A stretch of DNA of 54,073 nt, taken from positions 1 through 54,073 of the forward strand of contig NZ_VOXD01000039.1 of assembly GCF_008014675.1 (NCBI RefSeq), read 5' to 3'. The first letter of the stretch is position 1. Each line of letters begins with the position of its first letter. The notes under the pieces were generated by a model. It did not search any database, was not told where the DNA came from, and was given only the letters and a program-made list of their open reading frames with translations. Position numbers and translations under genes: made by a program. Of this stretch, positions 1 through 9,335 are shown in pieces. The stretch comes from Neolewinella aurantiaca. Its GTDB lineage: Bacteria; Bacteroidota; Bacteroidia; Chitinophagales; Saprospiraceae.

Positions 1-163
1 GTTATACCATATCGACATCTCGCTAGATTTTGTCGATCGCGCCCTGACTACCGTAACTTACCAGCAGGTCTACGACTGGGAAACCGCCAACACCTGCCCG
101 ACGCGATACACTCAGCTAAGAGTGCTCCGAGAGAGGACGGAATCGGCCACGGCCGCAGCCTAA

Positions 164-589
164 CAGAGGGAACACCCTACTTATAAGCCTAAGATGTCCA
201 AACAAGGAAATAGTTTGGTGAGACGGGAACTGTACCTATTGGCCTTTCGATGTCTGGATAACAATCCTTATCTACGCTCCATTTACGCGAAGCATCGTCA
301 GAAGGGGAGATCCCACGACTCTGCTTTGGGAGTGCTAATGCACAAGCTTATCCGAATGATTTACGGGATGCTGAAAAACGATACCCCTTACGGCCCTGGC
401 GTAGATCAACTTAACCAGCAAAAAACCAAATCTACAGAGACTGATCTTGAACCAATGAAAGAGGATCCGGCTCGACGCTTTCAAAGTGTTAGTTTAAATG
501 CCCCTTTGAGCCGCCTTCAAAAGAAAAAGCGTCAAAAAAGCTACGAGCTCCAAGCGACTGCGGGAGACGCAAAATCGGAGTCATCGTAG
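164..589 (+). pseudogene. IS110-family transposase remnant (C-terminal part)
   Basis: The protein from the ATG at 194 reads MSKQGNSLVRRELYLLAFRC and continues through a LMHKLIRMIYGML segment. This is the layout of the C-terminal Transposase_20 domain of IS110/IS116 enzymes (SKxGN..lRr.LY...HKLl.il..ML). The same frame continues upstream to 164 (QREHPTYKPK), as expected for family members, but meets TAA at 161-163, and no DEDD catalytic N-terminal half is visible. A basic tail of about 65 residues follows the domain. The element is therefore truncated or decayed. The window edge limits what can be said about its other end. Confidence 0.6.
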
Positions 590-876
590 CCGAAGCAAAT
601 TCATCAAAAATATCTCATTCTAGGTTTGCTTAGTCTGAGTATAACTACGCTGGGGAGGAACAATCGCGACAATCTGGTTTGAGCCTAATAGATTCATCAC
701 ATTTTACCTGCCTGCCGGTGGCCTGCTTTTTGCCGCTGCAAAAGGTGATAAACAGCTTGGCTGTGGAGCTGGCTTAACGCCGATCGGGAGCCGAAAGCCT
801 AAAGTGAAAAAAACCGCTTTCAACTTTGTGGACAATGCCTGAGTGTTTTGTCTCTTGTTTATGACTACCTTTCACG
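590..876. other. Intergenic region with a partial palindromic element
   Basis: This holds no convincing gene. Positions 649-681 match the right half of the 91-bp palindromic element at 25033-25123 with two differences, while the left half is missing. The rest is the leader of the sensor kinase gene starting at 877. Confidence 0.6.
649..681 (+). repeat. Truncated copy of the 25033-25123 MITE-like element
   Basis: The segment CGCTGGGGAGGA-A-CAATCGCGACAATCTGGTTTG aligns with 25087-25118, with an A for G in the middle. The left inverted arm is absent, so this is a decayed copy. Confidence 0.7.
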
Positions 877-3681
877 ATGTTGATTCAGATTTCCTTTTTT
901 AATCCTTGCGTCTGTTTTTCGTTTGTTCGGCACCTTTTATTGGTGTTCGGGCTTTTTGCGTTCTTAGGTCTTCAAGCGTCGGATTCCCTGATAGTTTCCA
1001 TACCCGAAGGCGTTGAACGTATTGGGTACGATTTAATTAAGGATGAGCAGCAGGTACTTTTTGATCGTTCCGGCTCTTACGATATTTCACGATTGCTGAC
1101 GGACGACGAGGTACCCTGGGCTCCTTTCGCTCCGGCGAGTTATGAAGGGAAGGAGTATGTTGGCTGGAGTAAGACCACCTTCCGGAACGATGGTACTTTG
1201 CCGCGCAGTGATTATCTGGTTTTCGCTGGTGGCACTAAAGCAGCCCGGGCTTTTGTAGTTCGCAACAAAGGAGAGGAGACCACAGTAGTCGAACCTGGAA
1301 CCGATGCTGTTCCTGGCCTTGATCCGGTAATCGCCCTGTATCTATCTCCCGGAGAAACCGCTACTGTCTACTTTCGCGGAACTTTTAGCGAATGGAAAAA
1401 TGCGGCCAGGATGTACAGAACTACCCTGGCCGGCAGCGACCGCGTATTCAAATTGCGGACAAGGGATTTTAGCCATTATTATCTTTACCTGGGGTTCATA
1501 CTGTCATTATTGATTTTCAGCAGCCTCCTGTTCTCTTTTTTTCGGAAATATTCTATTCTTTTTTGTGGTATTCTCCTACTTGGATTTGGAGGGTATTTCT
1601 ACGGGAAGATGCATGTTTCCGGAATTCTGCCGGAGGACTATTTATGGATTACCCGAATAGAGGGAGGCCCTTTCATCGTACTGATCAATTTGGGGTTGAG
1701 TGGGTTCATCATCAGCTATCTTGATCTTCGAAAAGTATTTCCAAAGCTTTATCCCTGGTATTTGGGTACGGCAGCGTGCATTGTGGGTGTCAATATCCTT
1801 CCCCTTCTGGCTATCGTTCCGGATTCCACATCAGTAACTATTGCCAATTCAGTATCAATACTCTGGGCCGTCTTTACCATCGGAATAGTGGTGATTGCTG
1901 CCAGGAAAGGGGGACGGTCGGAGTTTATTTTGCTCCTTTCCTTCGGTGTCCTTTTTTTGTTCAGTTCTATCTTTGTTCTTGGCATGCTTCTGAAATTCAG
2001 GAGTGATACGCTTAGAGGCCTTTTTATGTGGAGTACTCTGGCGTTGTCCGGGATGATCCTATACGGGATCTACGATAAGTTGACCGCCGGGATCCGGGAA
2101 AACCAGCGGCTTACCGACCAGCATCAGTTCCGGACCCGCTTCTTTGCCAACGTTACGCATGAATTCCGGACGCCTTTAACGCTGATTCTGGGGCCGATCA
2201 AGCAACTTCTGCAGAGTAGTAAGGAACCCGCCGAGCAGGAGCTCCTTGCCATTGCAGATCGGAACGCCCGCCGGCAGCTCCACCTCGTTAATCAGATTCT
2301 CGACCTTTCCCGGACGGAGGCTTCCCGCAGTATCCTGGAGGCGATGCCCGTTGACTTAGTACCACTATTACGCCGGCTTACCTCCACGTACGATTCCCTG
2401 GCAGTACAACGGAAGATTACGCTGACTTTCTCCACCAAATTGTCTTCCCTCGTCGTTTCCGCCGAAGCAGCAAAACTGGAAACCATTATCTATAACCTGC
2501 TTACCAATGCCTTCAAGTTCACCCCCGCCGGCGGTTCCATTACCGTGGTGCTCGAAGCGACGAAGGACTTAGCCTTCATCACCGTCCGGGATACTGGCAA
2601 GGGTATTTCAGCCACTGCTTTGCCGTTTATTTTTAACCGTTTCTATACCGATACGACCAACGCGGAAGAACCCGTGGATTCCAGCGGTATCGGCTTGGCA
2701 CTCAGCCGTGAGCTGGTCCTTCTGCACGGGGGCACTATCGATGTGAGCAGCGAGGCAAACGTTCGTACCGATTTTCGGATCGGCCTGCCCTTCACTCCGG
2801 GCTTAGAGGCAATAGCTCCTGAAGATATTGTTAGTGGGTTTGACCCACTGGTGCTGGACACTTCCGAAGAGTTACACGTACCAAAAGTTCACACGCCAAA
2901 AGGACCGCTACAAGCTAAAAAGACGCCACTGGTCTTGATAGTGGAAGACAACGCAGATATGCGGACTTACCTTAGCAGAGGTCTGGAAGGGACGTACCGC
3001 GTCTGTACAGCCTCCAACGGCCGGGAGGGCGTAGAACTTGCCCGCAGGCTTATGCCCGACCTCGTAGTAAGCGACGTAATGATGCCCGAAATGAACGGCT
3101 TTGAACTCTGCCTCGATCTGAAAACGGAAATCACCACCAGCCATATCCCCATCATCCTCCTCACCGCACGTTCCGCCAGCCGCGACCGGCTGCATGGTCT
3201 GGATACCGGAGCGGATGATTACCTGGTGAAACCCTTCGAGGTAAAGGAACTCTTGGCCCGCATCCGCAACCTGATTCGATCCCGACAGATGCTACGCGAG
3301 CTTTTTGCCAGTTCCATCACCCTCAGACCTTCTGAAATAACGGCAACGCCCGTTGATCAGAAATTCCTCAGTTCAGCCATTCAGGCCGTGGAAGACCACA
3401 TCGACGATGAATCTTTCGACATCGATCAGTTGGCGCAGCACCTGGCGATGAGCCGGACCAGTCTTAACCGAAAATTCCGTGCACTCATTGATCAATCCAG
3501 CAATCATTTCATCCGGAGCATTCGGTTAGAGCGAGCGGCAGACTTACTGCTCAAAACAGACAAGACCGTAGCCATAGTTGCTTGTGAGACCGGCTTTGGG
3601 AGCGCGACTTACTTTATCAAAAGTTTTCGGGAGAAATTTGGGATGACGCCGGGTGCGTACCGGAAAGACCAGAGCTCCTGA
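877..3681 (+). CDS. 7TM hybrid sensor histidine kinase / response regulator / AraC (HTCS-like)
   Basis: This is a 934-aa one-protein two-component system. Residues 1-35 form a signal peptide or first membrane segment. About 35-190 form a periplasmic sensing region of 7TMR-DISM type, and about 200-400 hold seven hydrophobic helices. HisKA has the H-box FFANVTHEFRTPL with His428, followed by an HATPase_c domain (N box NLLTNAFKFT, G box DTGKGIS). A receiver domain has phospho-acceptor Asp733 (VVSDVMMPEMNG). The last ~95 residues are an AraC-type helix-turn-helix (FDIDQLAQHLAMSRTSLNRKF). It is followed by a terminator and then by rhamnose genes on the same strand, so it probably senses rhamnose or an oligosaccharide and controls them. 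That target is inferred from position only. Confidence 0.9.
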   Translation: MLIQISFFNPCVCFSFVRHLLLVFGLFAFLGLQASDSLIVSIPEGVERIGYDLIKDEQQVLFDRSGSYDISRLLTDDEVPWAPFAPASYEGKEYVGWSKTTFRNDGTLPRSDYLVFAGGTKAARAFVVRNKGEETTVVEPGTDAVPGLDPVIALYLSPGETATVYFRGTFSEWKNAARMYRTTLAGSDRVFKLRTRDFSHYYLYLGFILSLLIFSSLLFSFFRKYSILFCGILLLGFGGYFYGKMHVSGILPEDYLWITRIEGGPFIVLINLGLSGFIISYLDLRKVFPKLYPWYLGTAACIVGVNILPLLAIVPDSTSVTIANSVSILWAVFTIGIVVIAARKGGRSEFILLLSFGVLFLFSSIFVLGMLLKFRSDTLRGLFMWSTLALSGMILYGIYDKLTAGIRENQRLTDQHQFRTRFFANVTHEFRTPLTLILGPIKQLLQSSKEPAEQELLAIADRNARRQLHLVNQILDLSRTEASRSILEAMPVDLVPLLRRLTSTYDSLAVQRKITLTFSTKLSSLVVSAEAAKLETIIYNLLTNAFKFTPAGGSITVVLEATKDLAFITVRDTGKGISATALPFIFNRFYTDTTNAEEPVDSSGIGLALSRELVLLHGGTIDVSSEANVRTDFRIGLPFTPGLEAIAPEDIVSGFDPLVLDTSEELHVPKVHTPKGPLQAKKTPLVLIVEDNADMRTYLSRGLEGTYRVCTASNGREGVELARRLMPDLVVSDVMMPEMNGFELCLDLKTEITTSHIPIILLTARSASRDRLHGLDTGADDYLVKPFEVKELLARIRNLIRSRQMLRELFASSITLRPSEITATPVDQKFLSSAIQAVEDHIDDESFDIDQLAQHLAMSRTSLNRKFRALIDQSSNHFIRSIRLERAADLLLKTDKTVAIVACETGFGSATYFIKSFREKFGMTPGAYRKDQSS

Positions 3682-3691
3682 AGCAAATTCC

Positions 3692-3725
3692 GGACCCTCA
3701 ACGTAAAGGGGGGGGTCCTCTTTTT
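3692..3725 (+). terminator. Rho-independent terminator after the sensor kinase
   Basis: GGACCC pairs with GGGTCC across a short loop and is followed by TCTTTTT. It lies 10 bases after the stop codon at 3681. Confidence 0.7.
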
Positions 3726-3923
3726 CGGCTGCTTTCTTGCGATTTTTTTCGCAGTCATCCGGCTTCGCTCTGCAAACTGGTAGTGGCGGAGGTATTCCGG
3801 TACGTCACGGGTAGAACAGCCTTCGGGTACCGGCTAAAGCCTGGTATGCGCCCCTTCGCAACGGTATGGCGGTCATGAAGCCAACCCGGAGAATCCGGTA
3901 GTAACCTGCCTTCATGTTTACCC

Positions 3924-3941
3924 TGCACCTGCGTCTGCGCC
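3924..3941 (-). repeat. 18-bp dispersed repeat, copy 1
   Basis: On the minus strand it reads GGCGCAGACGCAGGTGCA, one change from the consensus GGCGCGGVCGCRGGTGCA. It is intergenic, 123 bp before the aldolase start. Confidence 0.8.
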
Positions 3942-4064
3942 CTTTCGGAAATCAGCTCCTGTAATCATTAGTTACCGGGATGGTACAGGATACCTCCCGC
4001 AAAGACCCGCTATACTTTAGCGAATAAGAAAAGGACAAATCCAAAAAATATCATACTGAAGATC

Positions 4065-6170
4065 ATGACCAATACCACCACCTTCAAGCACGTTGACTAC
4101 CTCTGGGACGAAGCCCACGCGGCTTCCCTGGGCGACGATCAGGTCGCTTTGTTCCTCTACCGTTCCAACATTCTGGGCGCAGACCTGCGCATCACCAACT
4201 ACGGGGGAGGCAACACCAGTTGCAAGACCATAGAAAAAGACCCGCTCACGGGGAAGGAAGTTGAAGTTATGTGGGTGAAAGGTTCCGGAGGAGACATCGG
4301 CACACTCACCCGCAAAGGGATTGCCGGGCTCTACACCGAGCGTCTGCGCGACCTCAAGAAAGTATACGGAGGAATGCACGACGAAGACCGGATGGTGGGG
4401 TTGTTCAACCACTGCATCTACGACCTCGACTCCAAAGCACCTTCCATCGATACACCGCTGCACGGCCTGCTGCCCTTTAAGCACATCGATCACCTGCACC
4501 CCGATGCCCTCATCGCCGTTGCCGCAGCCAAAGACAGCGAGAAAGTAACCAAAGAAATCTGGGGAGATACCATGGGCTGGGTTCCGTGGCAACGCCCCGG
4601 CTTCGACCTCGGCCTGCAGCTGGAAAAATGCCTTGCCGAGAACCCCGGTATCCGGGGCATCGTTCTGGGCAGTCATGGCCTGTTCACCTGGGGAGATACC
4701 AGCTACGAAAGTTACATGAACAGCCTGGAAGTCATCGAGATGGCCAGCGAGTACATCGAAAAGCGGGTGAAAGCACAGGGCGACCAGGTGTTTGGTGGCC
4801 AGCGGGTAGAAAGCCTCGACCCCGCTGCCCGGAAGGCACAGGCCAGTAAACTGATGCCGCTGCTCCGCGGCCTTACCAGCAGCGAAGCACTTCAGGTAGG
4901 AACTTTTCAGGATACCGACGTCGTCCTCCAGTTCATCAACTCCAACGACATCGACCGCCTTGCGCCGATGGGAACTTCCTGCCCGGACCACTTCCTGCGT
5001 ACCAAAATTCAACCACTGGTACTCGACCTCGACCCCAACGAAGACCTGAGCGACCGCAAGGCCATCCTGACCAAGCTTGAGGGAGCTTTCGCCGACTACC
5101 GCGCCGGTTACCAGAAATACTACGACGACCACAAGCGGGACAACAGCCCCGCCGTACGTGACCCCAACCCCGTTATCATCCTTTACCCCGGCGTAGGACT
5201 GTTCAGCTTCGCGAAGAACAAGCAGACGAGCCGCGTCGCTTCCGAGTTTTACATCAACGCAATCAATGTGATGCGGGGAGCCGAGGCGATCACTGAATAC
5301 ACCGCCCTGCCACGCCAGGAAGCCTTCGATATCGAATACTGGCTGCTCGAAGAAGCCAAGCTCCAACGGATGCCAGCCGAGAAACCCCTCAGCCGGAAAG
5401 TCGCTCTCGTGACGGGAGCCGGAGGTGGCATCGGCAAGGCGATCGCCGACAAACTCGTCGCCGAAGGCGCGGTGGTGGTCCTGTCCGACATCAACGAGGA
5501 ATTCCTCAAAACCGCCCAGGCAACCTACAAGCGCGACCAGTCGACTTACGCCGTAGCGGACGTAACCGACGCTGCATCCATCGAAAAAGCTTTCGATGCT
5601 GCTGCTCTGGAATTCGGAGGTGTCGACATCGTTGTCCATTCTGCAGGGCTGGCAATTTCGAAACCGCTCGAAGCCCACACCGAGAAGGACTGGGACCTGC
5701 TGCAGGACGTTCTCGTCAAGGGGCAGTTCCTGCTCGCGCAAGAGTCCACCCGGATTATGCGCGACCAGGGCACAGGAGGCGATTTCATCAGTATTGCCAG
5801 TAAAAACGGACTTGTATCAGGACCGAACAACGTTGGGTACGGAACGGCAAAGGCTGCCCAGCAGCATATGGCGCGCCTGCTCGCCGCCGAACTGGGCAAA
5901 GACCACATCCGGGTGAATACCGTCAACCCCGACGGCGTCATCATCGGGTCTAAAATCTGGGAAGGAGCCTGGGCCGAAGGCCGGGCAAAAGCCTACGGCA
6001 TCACGGTCGAGGAACTGCCTGCTCACTACGCTAAGCGTAACTTGCTCAACGAAATCATCCGCCCGGAGGATATTGCAGACGGCGTATTCGCCTGCGTGGG
6101 TGTGCTCACCAAAACCACCGGAAACATCATCAACGTTGACGGCGGCATGGCCACCGCTTTCGTACGGTAA
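4065..6170 (+). CDS. Bifunctional rhamnulose-1-phosphate aldolase / L-lactaldehyde dehydrogenase (SDR)
   Basis: This 701-aa cytoplasmic fusion first cleaves L-rhamnulose 1-phosphate to DHAP and L-lactaldehyde. It then oxidises the aldehyde to L-lactate with NAD. Residues 1-400 are a class II aldolase/adducin domain (HIDHLHPDAL, GSHGLFTWG supply metal-binding His). Residues about 445-701 are a short-chain dehydrogenase with the TGAGGGIG dinucleotide motif (450-457), a catalytic SIAS segment and Y592-x3-K596. The architecture matches the known RhaD/RhaE-type fusions of Bacteroidota and Bacillus (RhaEW). It heads the pathway genes. The FMN lactate dehydrogenase downstream can consume its product. 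Start chosen at ATG 4065, which gives a full aldolase N-terminus. Confidence 0.93.
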   Translation: MTNTTTFKHVDYLWDEAHAASLGDDQVALFLYRSNILGADLRITNYGGGNTSCKTIEKDPLTGKEVEVMWVKGSGGDIGTLTRKGIAGLYTERLRDLKKVYGGMHDEDRMVGLFNHCIYDLDSKAPSIDTPLHGLLPFKHIDHLHPDALIAVAAAKDSEKVTKEIWGDTMGWVPWQRPGFDLGLQLEKCLAENPGIRGIVLGSHGLFTWGDTSYESYMNSLEVIEMASEYIEKRVKAQGDQVFGGQRVESLDPAARKAQASKLMPLLRGLTSSEALQVGTFQDTDVVLQFINSNDIDRLAPMGTSCPDHFLRTKIQPLVLDLDPNEDLSDRKAILTKLEGAFADYRAGYQKYYDDHKRDNSPAVRDPNPVIILYPGVGLFSFAKNKQTSRVASEFYINAINVMRGAEAITEYTALPRQEAFDIEYWLLEEAKLQRMPAEKPLSRKVALVTGAGGGIGKAIADKLVAEGAVVVLSDINEEFLKTAQATYKRDQSTYAVADVTDAASIEKAFDAAALEFGGVDIVVHSAGLAISKPLEAHTEKDWDLLQDVLVKGQFLLAQESTRIMRDQGTGGDFISIASKNGLVSGPNNVGYGTAKAAQQHMARLLAAELGKDHIRVNTVNPDGVIIGSKIWEGAWAEGRAKAYGITVEELPAHYAKRNLLNEIIRPEDIADGVFACVGVLTKTTGNIINVDGGMATAFVR

Positions 6171-6182
6171 GAGGTTCTGCAG

Positions 6183-6200
6183 GGCGCGGCCGCAGGTGCA
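6183..6200 (+). repeat. 18-bp dispersed repeat, copy 2
   Basis: Exact consensus GGCGCGGCCGCAGGTGCA. It lies 12 bp after the aldolase stop codon and directly before the MITE-like element. Confidence 0.9.
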
Positions 6201-6211
6201 AAGCAGTGGGT

Positions 6212-6323
6212 GTGTGTATCACGAGATGCACTACTATCACGAACTTGCCGCTTGTCACGTCTCCCCTCTCCCGAGGAGAGGGGCCGGGGGAGAGGGGGGA
6301 TCCGTGCATCTCGTGATACACAC
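6212..6323. mobile_element. 112-bp MITE-like element with 20-bp terminal inverted repeats
   Basis: The ends 6212-6231 (GTGTGTATCACGAGATGCAC) and 6304-6323 are perfect inverted repeats. They are flanked by the 9-bp direct repeat GCAGTGGGT at 6203-6211 and 6324-6332, as expected of a target-site duplication. The interior holds a GC-rich hairpin of the CCCTCTCC...GGAGAGGG kind. It has no coding capacity and must have been moved by a transposase acting in trans. Transcribed with the operon, it would form a long RNA hairpin before the isomerase gene. Confidence 0.8.
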
Positions 6324-6477
6324 GCAGTGGGTCCCCGAAGAGCAATGTCTGCGGATGCAGTACATTGTTCCGAAGAACGCAAGCCTGTATCCTGCGGCCC
6401 CGCCTCTTTATTTGTATCAGCCCGGAAAGGGCAATTATTACACGTCGACTTACAAAAGGTCTACCTATCAACAAATC

Positions 6478-7755
6478 ATGCAACTAGATAAAGACAGCAT
6501 CCTGGCTGCCAACGGCAGCCTTCATAACCACGAAGCAGATTTCAACCACCTGGCCGAAAAGCTGAGCCGCAGCCATACCGACGTGGAGGCGCTCGTTAAG
6601 AAAATTGCCGATTTCCAGGTAGCTGTACCCAGTTGGGCCCTTGGTGCGGGCGGAACCCGGTTCGGTCGGTTCAGTTTCCACGGAGAGCCAGCTACGCTGG
6701 AACAGAAAATAGCCGACGTCGGGATTCTGCACGCACTCACCCAAACGGCGGGCGCCGTTTCGCTTCACATCCCCTGGGATGTACCGACCGATTACGCGGC
6801 CGTAAAGCAAATCGCCGATCAAAACGGGATCGTCTTCGATGCCATCAACTCGAACACCTTTCAGGACCAACCGGGTGCAAAACTCAGTTATAAACATGGC
6901 TCCCTGGCGAATACCGACGAGGCCATTCGGGCACAGGCAGTAGAGCATAATCATGAGGTTGTCCGGATCGGTGAAAAACTCGGCTCCAAAAGCCTGACCG
7001 TTTGGCTGGCCGACGGTACCAGCTTTCCCGGCCAACGCTCGTTCCAGAAAGCACTCGCTCAAACCGAAAAAAGCTGCAAGGAAATCTACGCGGGCATGCC
7101 CGACGACTGGAGCCTGCTGATTGAATATAAACCATACGAGCCCAATTTTTACAGTACCGTAATTATGGACTGGGGCACGAGCTTCATGCTCGCCAACGCC
7201 TGCGGCGAACGGGCGTATACTCTCGTCGACCTCGGCCATCACCTCCCCAACTCCAACATCGAGCAGGTGGTTGCCACCCTCATGGCAAAGGGCAAACTCG
7301 GTGGCTTCCACTTCAACGACAGTAAATACGGCGACGACGACCTGACCGTAGGCAGCATCAAACCCTACGCGCTGTTCCTCATCTTCAATGAGCTCGTGTA
7401 CGGGATGGAGCATAACCCCCAGAACCCGGACCTCGCCTGGATGATCGACGCGAGCCACAACGTGAAAGACCCCCTCGAAGATTTGATCCAGAGCCTCGAA
7501 GCCATTCAGGAAGCCTACGCCAAAGCATTGCTCGTTGACCAGAAAGCACTGGCCGCTGCTCAATTGAACCACGATGTCGTGCAGTGTCAGGAAATCCTTC
7601 AGGGTGCCTACCGTACGGACGTTCGGCCGCTGCTGGAGCGAGCGCGCCTGAGCCGCGGCGGAGCACTCGACCCGCTGGGCGCCTACCGCACCCTCCGGGT
7701 CCGCGAAGGACTGATCGGAGAGCGAGGAAAGCACACAGTGGCTACCGGCCTGTAA
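6478..7755 (+). CDS. rhaI: L-rhamnose isomerase (RhaI type)
   Basis: This 425-aa TIM-barrel sugar isomerase interconverts L-rhamnose and L-rhamnulose, the first step of the pathway. Sequence features include GAGGTRFGRF near residue 58, FDAINSNTF, LIEYKPYEPNFY and GGFHFNDSKYGDDD, which carry the metal- and substrate-binding Glu, Asp and His residues of the Pseudomonas stutzeri-type isomerase. Length fits the family (about 420-430). I chose ATG 6478 (MQLDKDSILAANGSLHN). The open frame extends much further upstream, but that part is the MITE-like element and aldolase 3' end read in another frame. It is followed by a hairpin repeat and then the kinase. Confidence 0.93.
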   Translation: MQLDKDSILAANGSLHNHEADFNHLAEKLSRSHTDVEALVKKIADFQVAVPSWALGAGGTRFGRFSFHGEPATLEQKIADVGILHALTQTAGAVSLHIPWDVPTDYAAVKQIADQNGIVFDAINSNTFQDQPGAKLSYKHGSLANTDEAIRAQAVEHNHEVVRIGEKLGSKSLTVWLADGTSFPGQRSFQKALAQTEKSCKEIYAGMPDDWSLLIEYKPYEPNFYSTVIMDWGTSFMLANACGERAYTLVDLGHHLPNSNIEQVVATLMAKGKLGGFHFNDSKYGDDDLTVGSIKPYALFLIFNELVYGMEHNPQNPDLAWMIDASHNVKDPLEDLIQSLEAIQEAYAKALLVDQKALAAAQLNHDVVQCQEILQGAYRTDVRPLLERARLSRGGALDPLGAYRTLRVREGLIGERGKHTVATGL

Positions 7756-7856
7756 TTGGGGGCAGGGCTTCTGGCCCGATTCCTCCTTCGCCTTCAGGCG
7801 TGAAATTGAGCGCCTGAAGGCGCAATACATATCGGGCCTGAGGCCCTCAACCCAAT
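7755..7856. repeat. Nested inverted repeat between isomerase and kinase genes
   Basis: ATTGGG (7755-7760) pairs with CCCAAT (7851-7856). The 16-base arm GGGCTTCTGGCCCGAT (7765-7780) pairs with 7831-7846 with two mismatches. The centre holds CGCCTTCAGGCG facing GCGCCTGAAGGCGC. No flanking duplication was found. It may act as an intercistronic RNA hairpin. Confidence 0.65.
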
Positions 7857-7859
7857 AAA

Positions 7860-9236
7860 ATGACCCCCGTAACCGCCATTTTCGACATCGGCCGTACCAA
7901 CAAGAAGTTCTTCCTCTTCGACGAAAATTTCCGCGAAGTACACCGGGAGTATGTCTGCTTCCCAATGATTAAGGATGAAGACGGGTTCCCGACTGAAGAC
8001 ATACAGGCCCTTGGGGCCTGGCTGAAAGAAGTCTTCCACCGCATCCTGGAAGCAGAACAGTACGACGTTCAGGCCATCAATTTTTCCAGTTACGGCGCCA
8101 GCTTTGTACACCTCGGTGCCGATGGGGAAGTACTCACGCCATTGTACAACTACAACAAGCCTTTACCGGAGGAGTTGGTGACGGAGTTTTACCAGCGCTA
8201 TGGTCCGGAAGAAGATTTTACGACCCACACCGGATCTAACAGCGCCGGAATGCTGAACTCAGGGATGCAACTCTACTGGCTAAAGCGCACCAAACCGGAA
8301 GTATTCGCTAAAATCAGGTATTCGCTGCACCTGCCTCAGTTTCTCAGTTACGTCTTTACGGGCATTCCGCTGAGCGAGTACACGAGTATCGGCTGCCATA
8401 CTGCATTGTGGGATTACCGCAAGAAAGATTACCACGACTGGGTATACCAGGAAGAGTTGCATCGGATCTTACCCCCGATCGTCTCAACCGAGACGAGCAT
8501 AAATATGAACTACAACGGTAAACGCATCAGCGTTGGCGTTGGGATTCATGATAGCTCGTCCGCGTTGCTGCCCTATATCCGCAGCCAGGAAAAACCCTTC
8601 GTTCTGGTGTCTACGGGGACCTGGAGCGTTTCGCTCAATCCTTTCGCCGAAGGGGCGCTTAGCCCGGAGGACCAGAAGGCACAGTGTATCAACTATATGC
8701 GCATCGATGGTCAGCCGGTGAAGGCTGCACGCTTGTTTTTGGGCGAAGAGTACAAACGGCAGGTGCAAAAGCTGGCCGATCACTTCAATGTCGACGAAGG
8801 ACGACATAAGACCATGAAATTCAGTACGGAAGCCTACGGTGAGTTGCTGAAGGACTTTAAGCCCTGGTTTCGCCTGGAGATGCTCCCGGGAGAGGGGGCG
8901 AGCGAGACATCGATCCCCGCAGGGACATCTTACAGCTACGCTTACCACCACCTGATGATGGAACTCACCCGTCTCCAGGCGGAGAACATCCGTGCTGCTT
9001 TGGGCGGGTTGGAGGTGAATAAGCTTTTTGTCGACGGAGGCTTCAGCGATAATGAAGTTTACCTTAATTTGCTGACCCATCATTTTCGGGACCTCAAAGT
9101 GAGGACCACCGATGCCTCCCTGGGGTCGGCCCTTGGCGCAGCTATCTGCATTTCTGATAAGGAACTGAACTCTAAATTTTTGAAGGACAACTATGGATTG
9201 AGAAAGCACCAGCCCTTCATCCTGGCACCGGCCTGA
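7860..9236 (+). CDS. FGGY-family sugar kinase, probable rhamnulokinase
   Basis: This 458-aa cytoplasmic kinase is expected to phosphorylate L-rhamnulose to L-rhamnulose 1-phosphate. The N-terminus FDIGRTNKKFFLFD is the first ATP/phosphate motif of the sugar-kinase fold. The middle has GIHDSSSALLPYI and VLVSTGTWS, and the C-terminal half has the adenosine-motif region LFVDGGFSDNEVYLNLL with DASLGSALGAA. It sits between isomerase and lactate dehydrogenase, so rhamnulose is the best substrate guess. Short-sugar kinases of the same family, such as fuculokinase, cannot be excluded by sequence reading alone. Confidence 0.88.
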   Translation: MTPVTAIFDIGRTNKKFFLFDENFREVHREYVCFPMIKDEDGFPTEDIQALGAWLKEVFHRILEAEQYDVQAINFSSYGASFVHLGADGEVLTPLYNYNKPLPEELVTEFYQRYGPEEDFTTHTGSNSAGMLNSGMQLYWLKRTKPEVFAKIRYSLHLPQFLSYVFTGIPLSEYTSIGCHTALWDYRKKDYHDWVYQEELHRILPPIVSTETSINMNYNGKRISVGVGIHDSSSALLPYIRSQEKPFVLVSTGTWSVSLNPFAEGALSPEDQKAQCINYMRIDGQPVKAARLFLGEEYKRQVQKLADHFNVDEGRHKTMKFSTEAYGELLKDFKPWFRLEMLPGEGASETSIPAGTSYSYAYHHLMMELTRLQAENIRAALGGLEVNKLFVDGGFSDNEVYLNLLTHHFRDLKVRTTDASLGSALGAAICISDKELNSKFLKDNYGLRKHQPFILAPA

Positions 9237-9335
9237 TGGTTACCTGCCGCCAGATCAATGCGATTATTCCGTCCGGGCGTAGCGGATAAACCGCTGACCA
9301 GATGCGTAGCCACAAATTATAACTCATTCAGTATT

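Larger units (their letters stand above)
3682..4064. other. Intergenic region: terminator, 18-bp repeat, rhamnose operon leader
   Basis: This contains the terminator at 3692-3725, one copy of the 18-bp dispersed repeat at 3924-3941, and TATACTTTAG at 4011-4020, which resembles the Bacteroidota -7 element (TAnnTTTG) but has no clear -33 TTG at the right distance. Nothing else was recognised. Confidence 0.5.
6171..6477. other. Intergenic region: 18-bp repeat plus MITE-like insertion
   Basis: Between the aldolase and isomerase genes lie an 18-bp repeat (6183-6200) and a 112-bp inverted-repeat element with a 9-bp duplication (6212-6323). Positions 6333-6477 show nothing recognisable. An open frame runs through here into the isomerase gene, but its translation is unlike any isomerase N-terminus. 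Confidence 0.6.

Noticed and set aside
2..163. Open frame at the left edge before the transposase fragment
   Set aside because: Two frames are open over this short span, and neither translation resembles a known protein or the missing transposase half.
4017..5741. Long minus-strand open frame (574 codons) opposite the aldolase gene
   Set aside because: It is antisense to a well-supported gene, and its translation shows no domain and looks like reversed codon bias in GC-rich DNA.
6484..7965. Minus-strand open frame of 493 codons opposite the isomerase gene
   Set aside because: It mirrors the rhamnose isomerase in the opposite frame and crosses the 7755-7856 palindrome, so it is not plausible as a protein.
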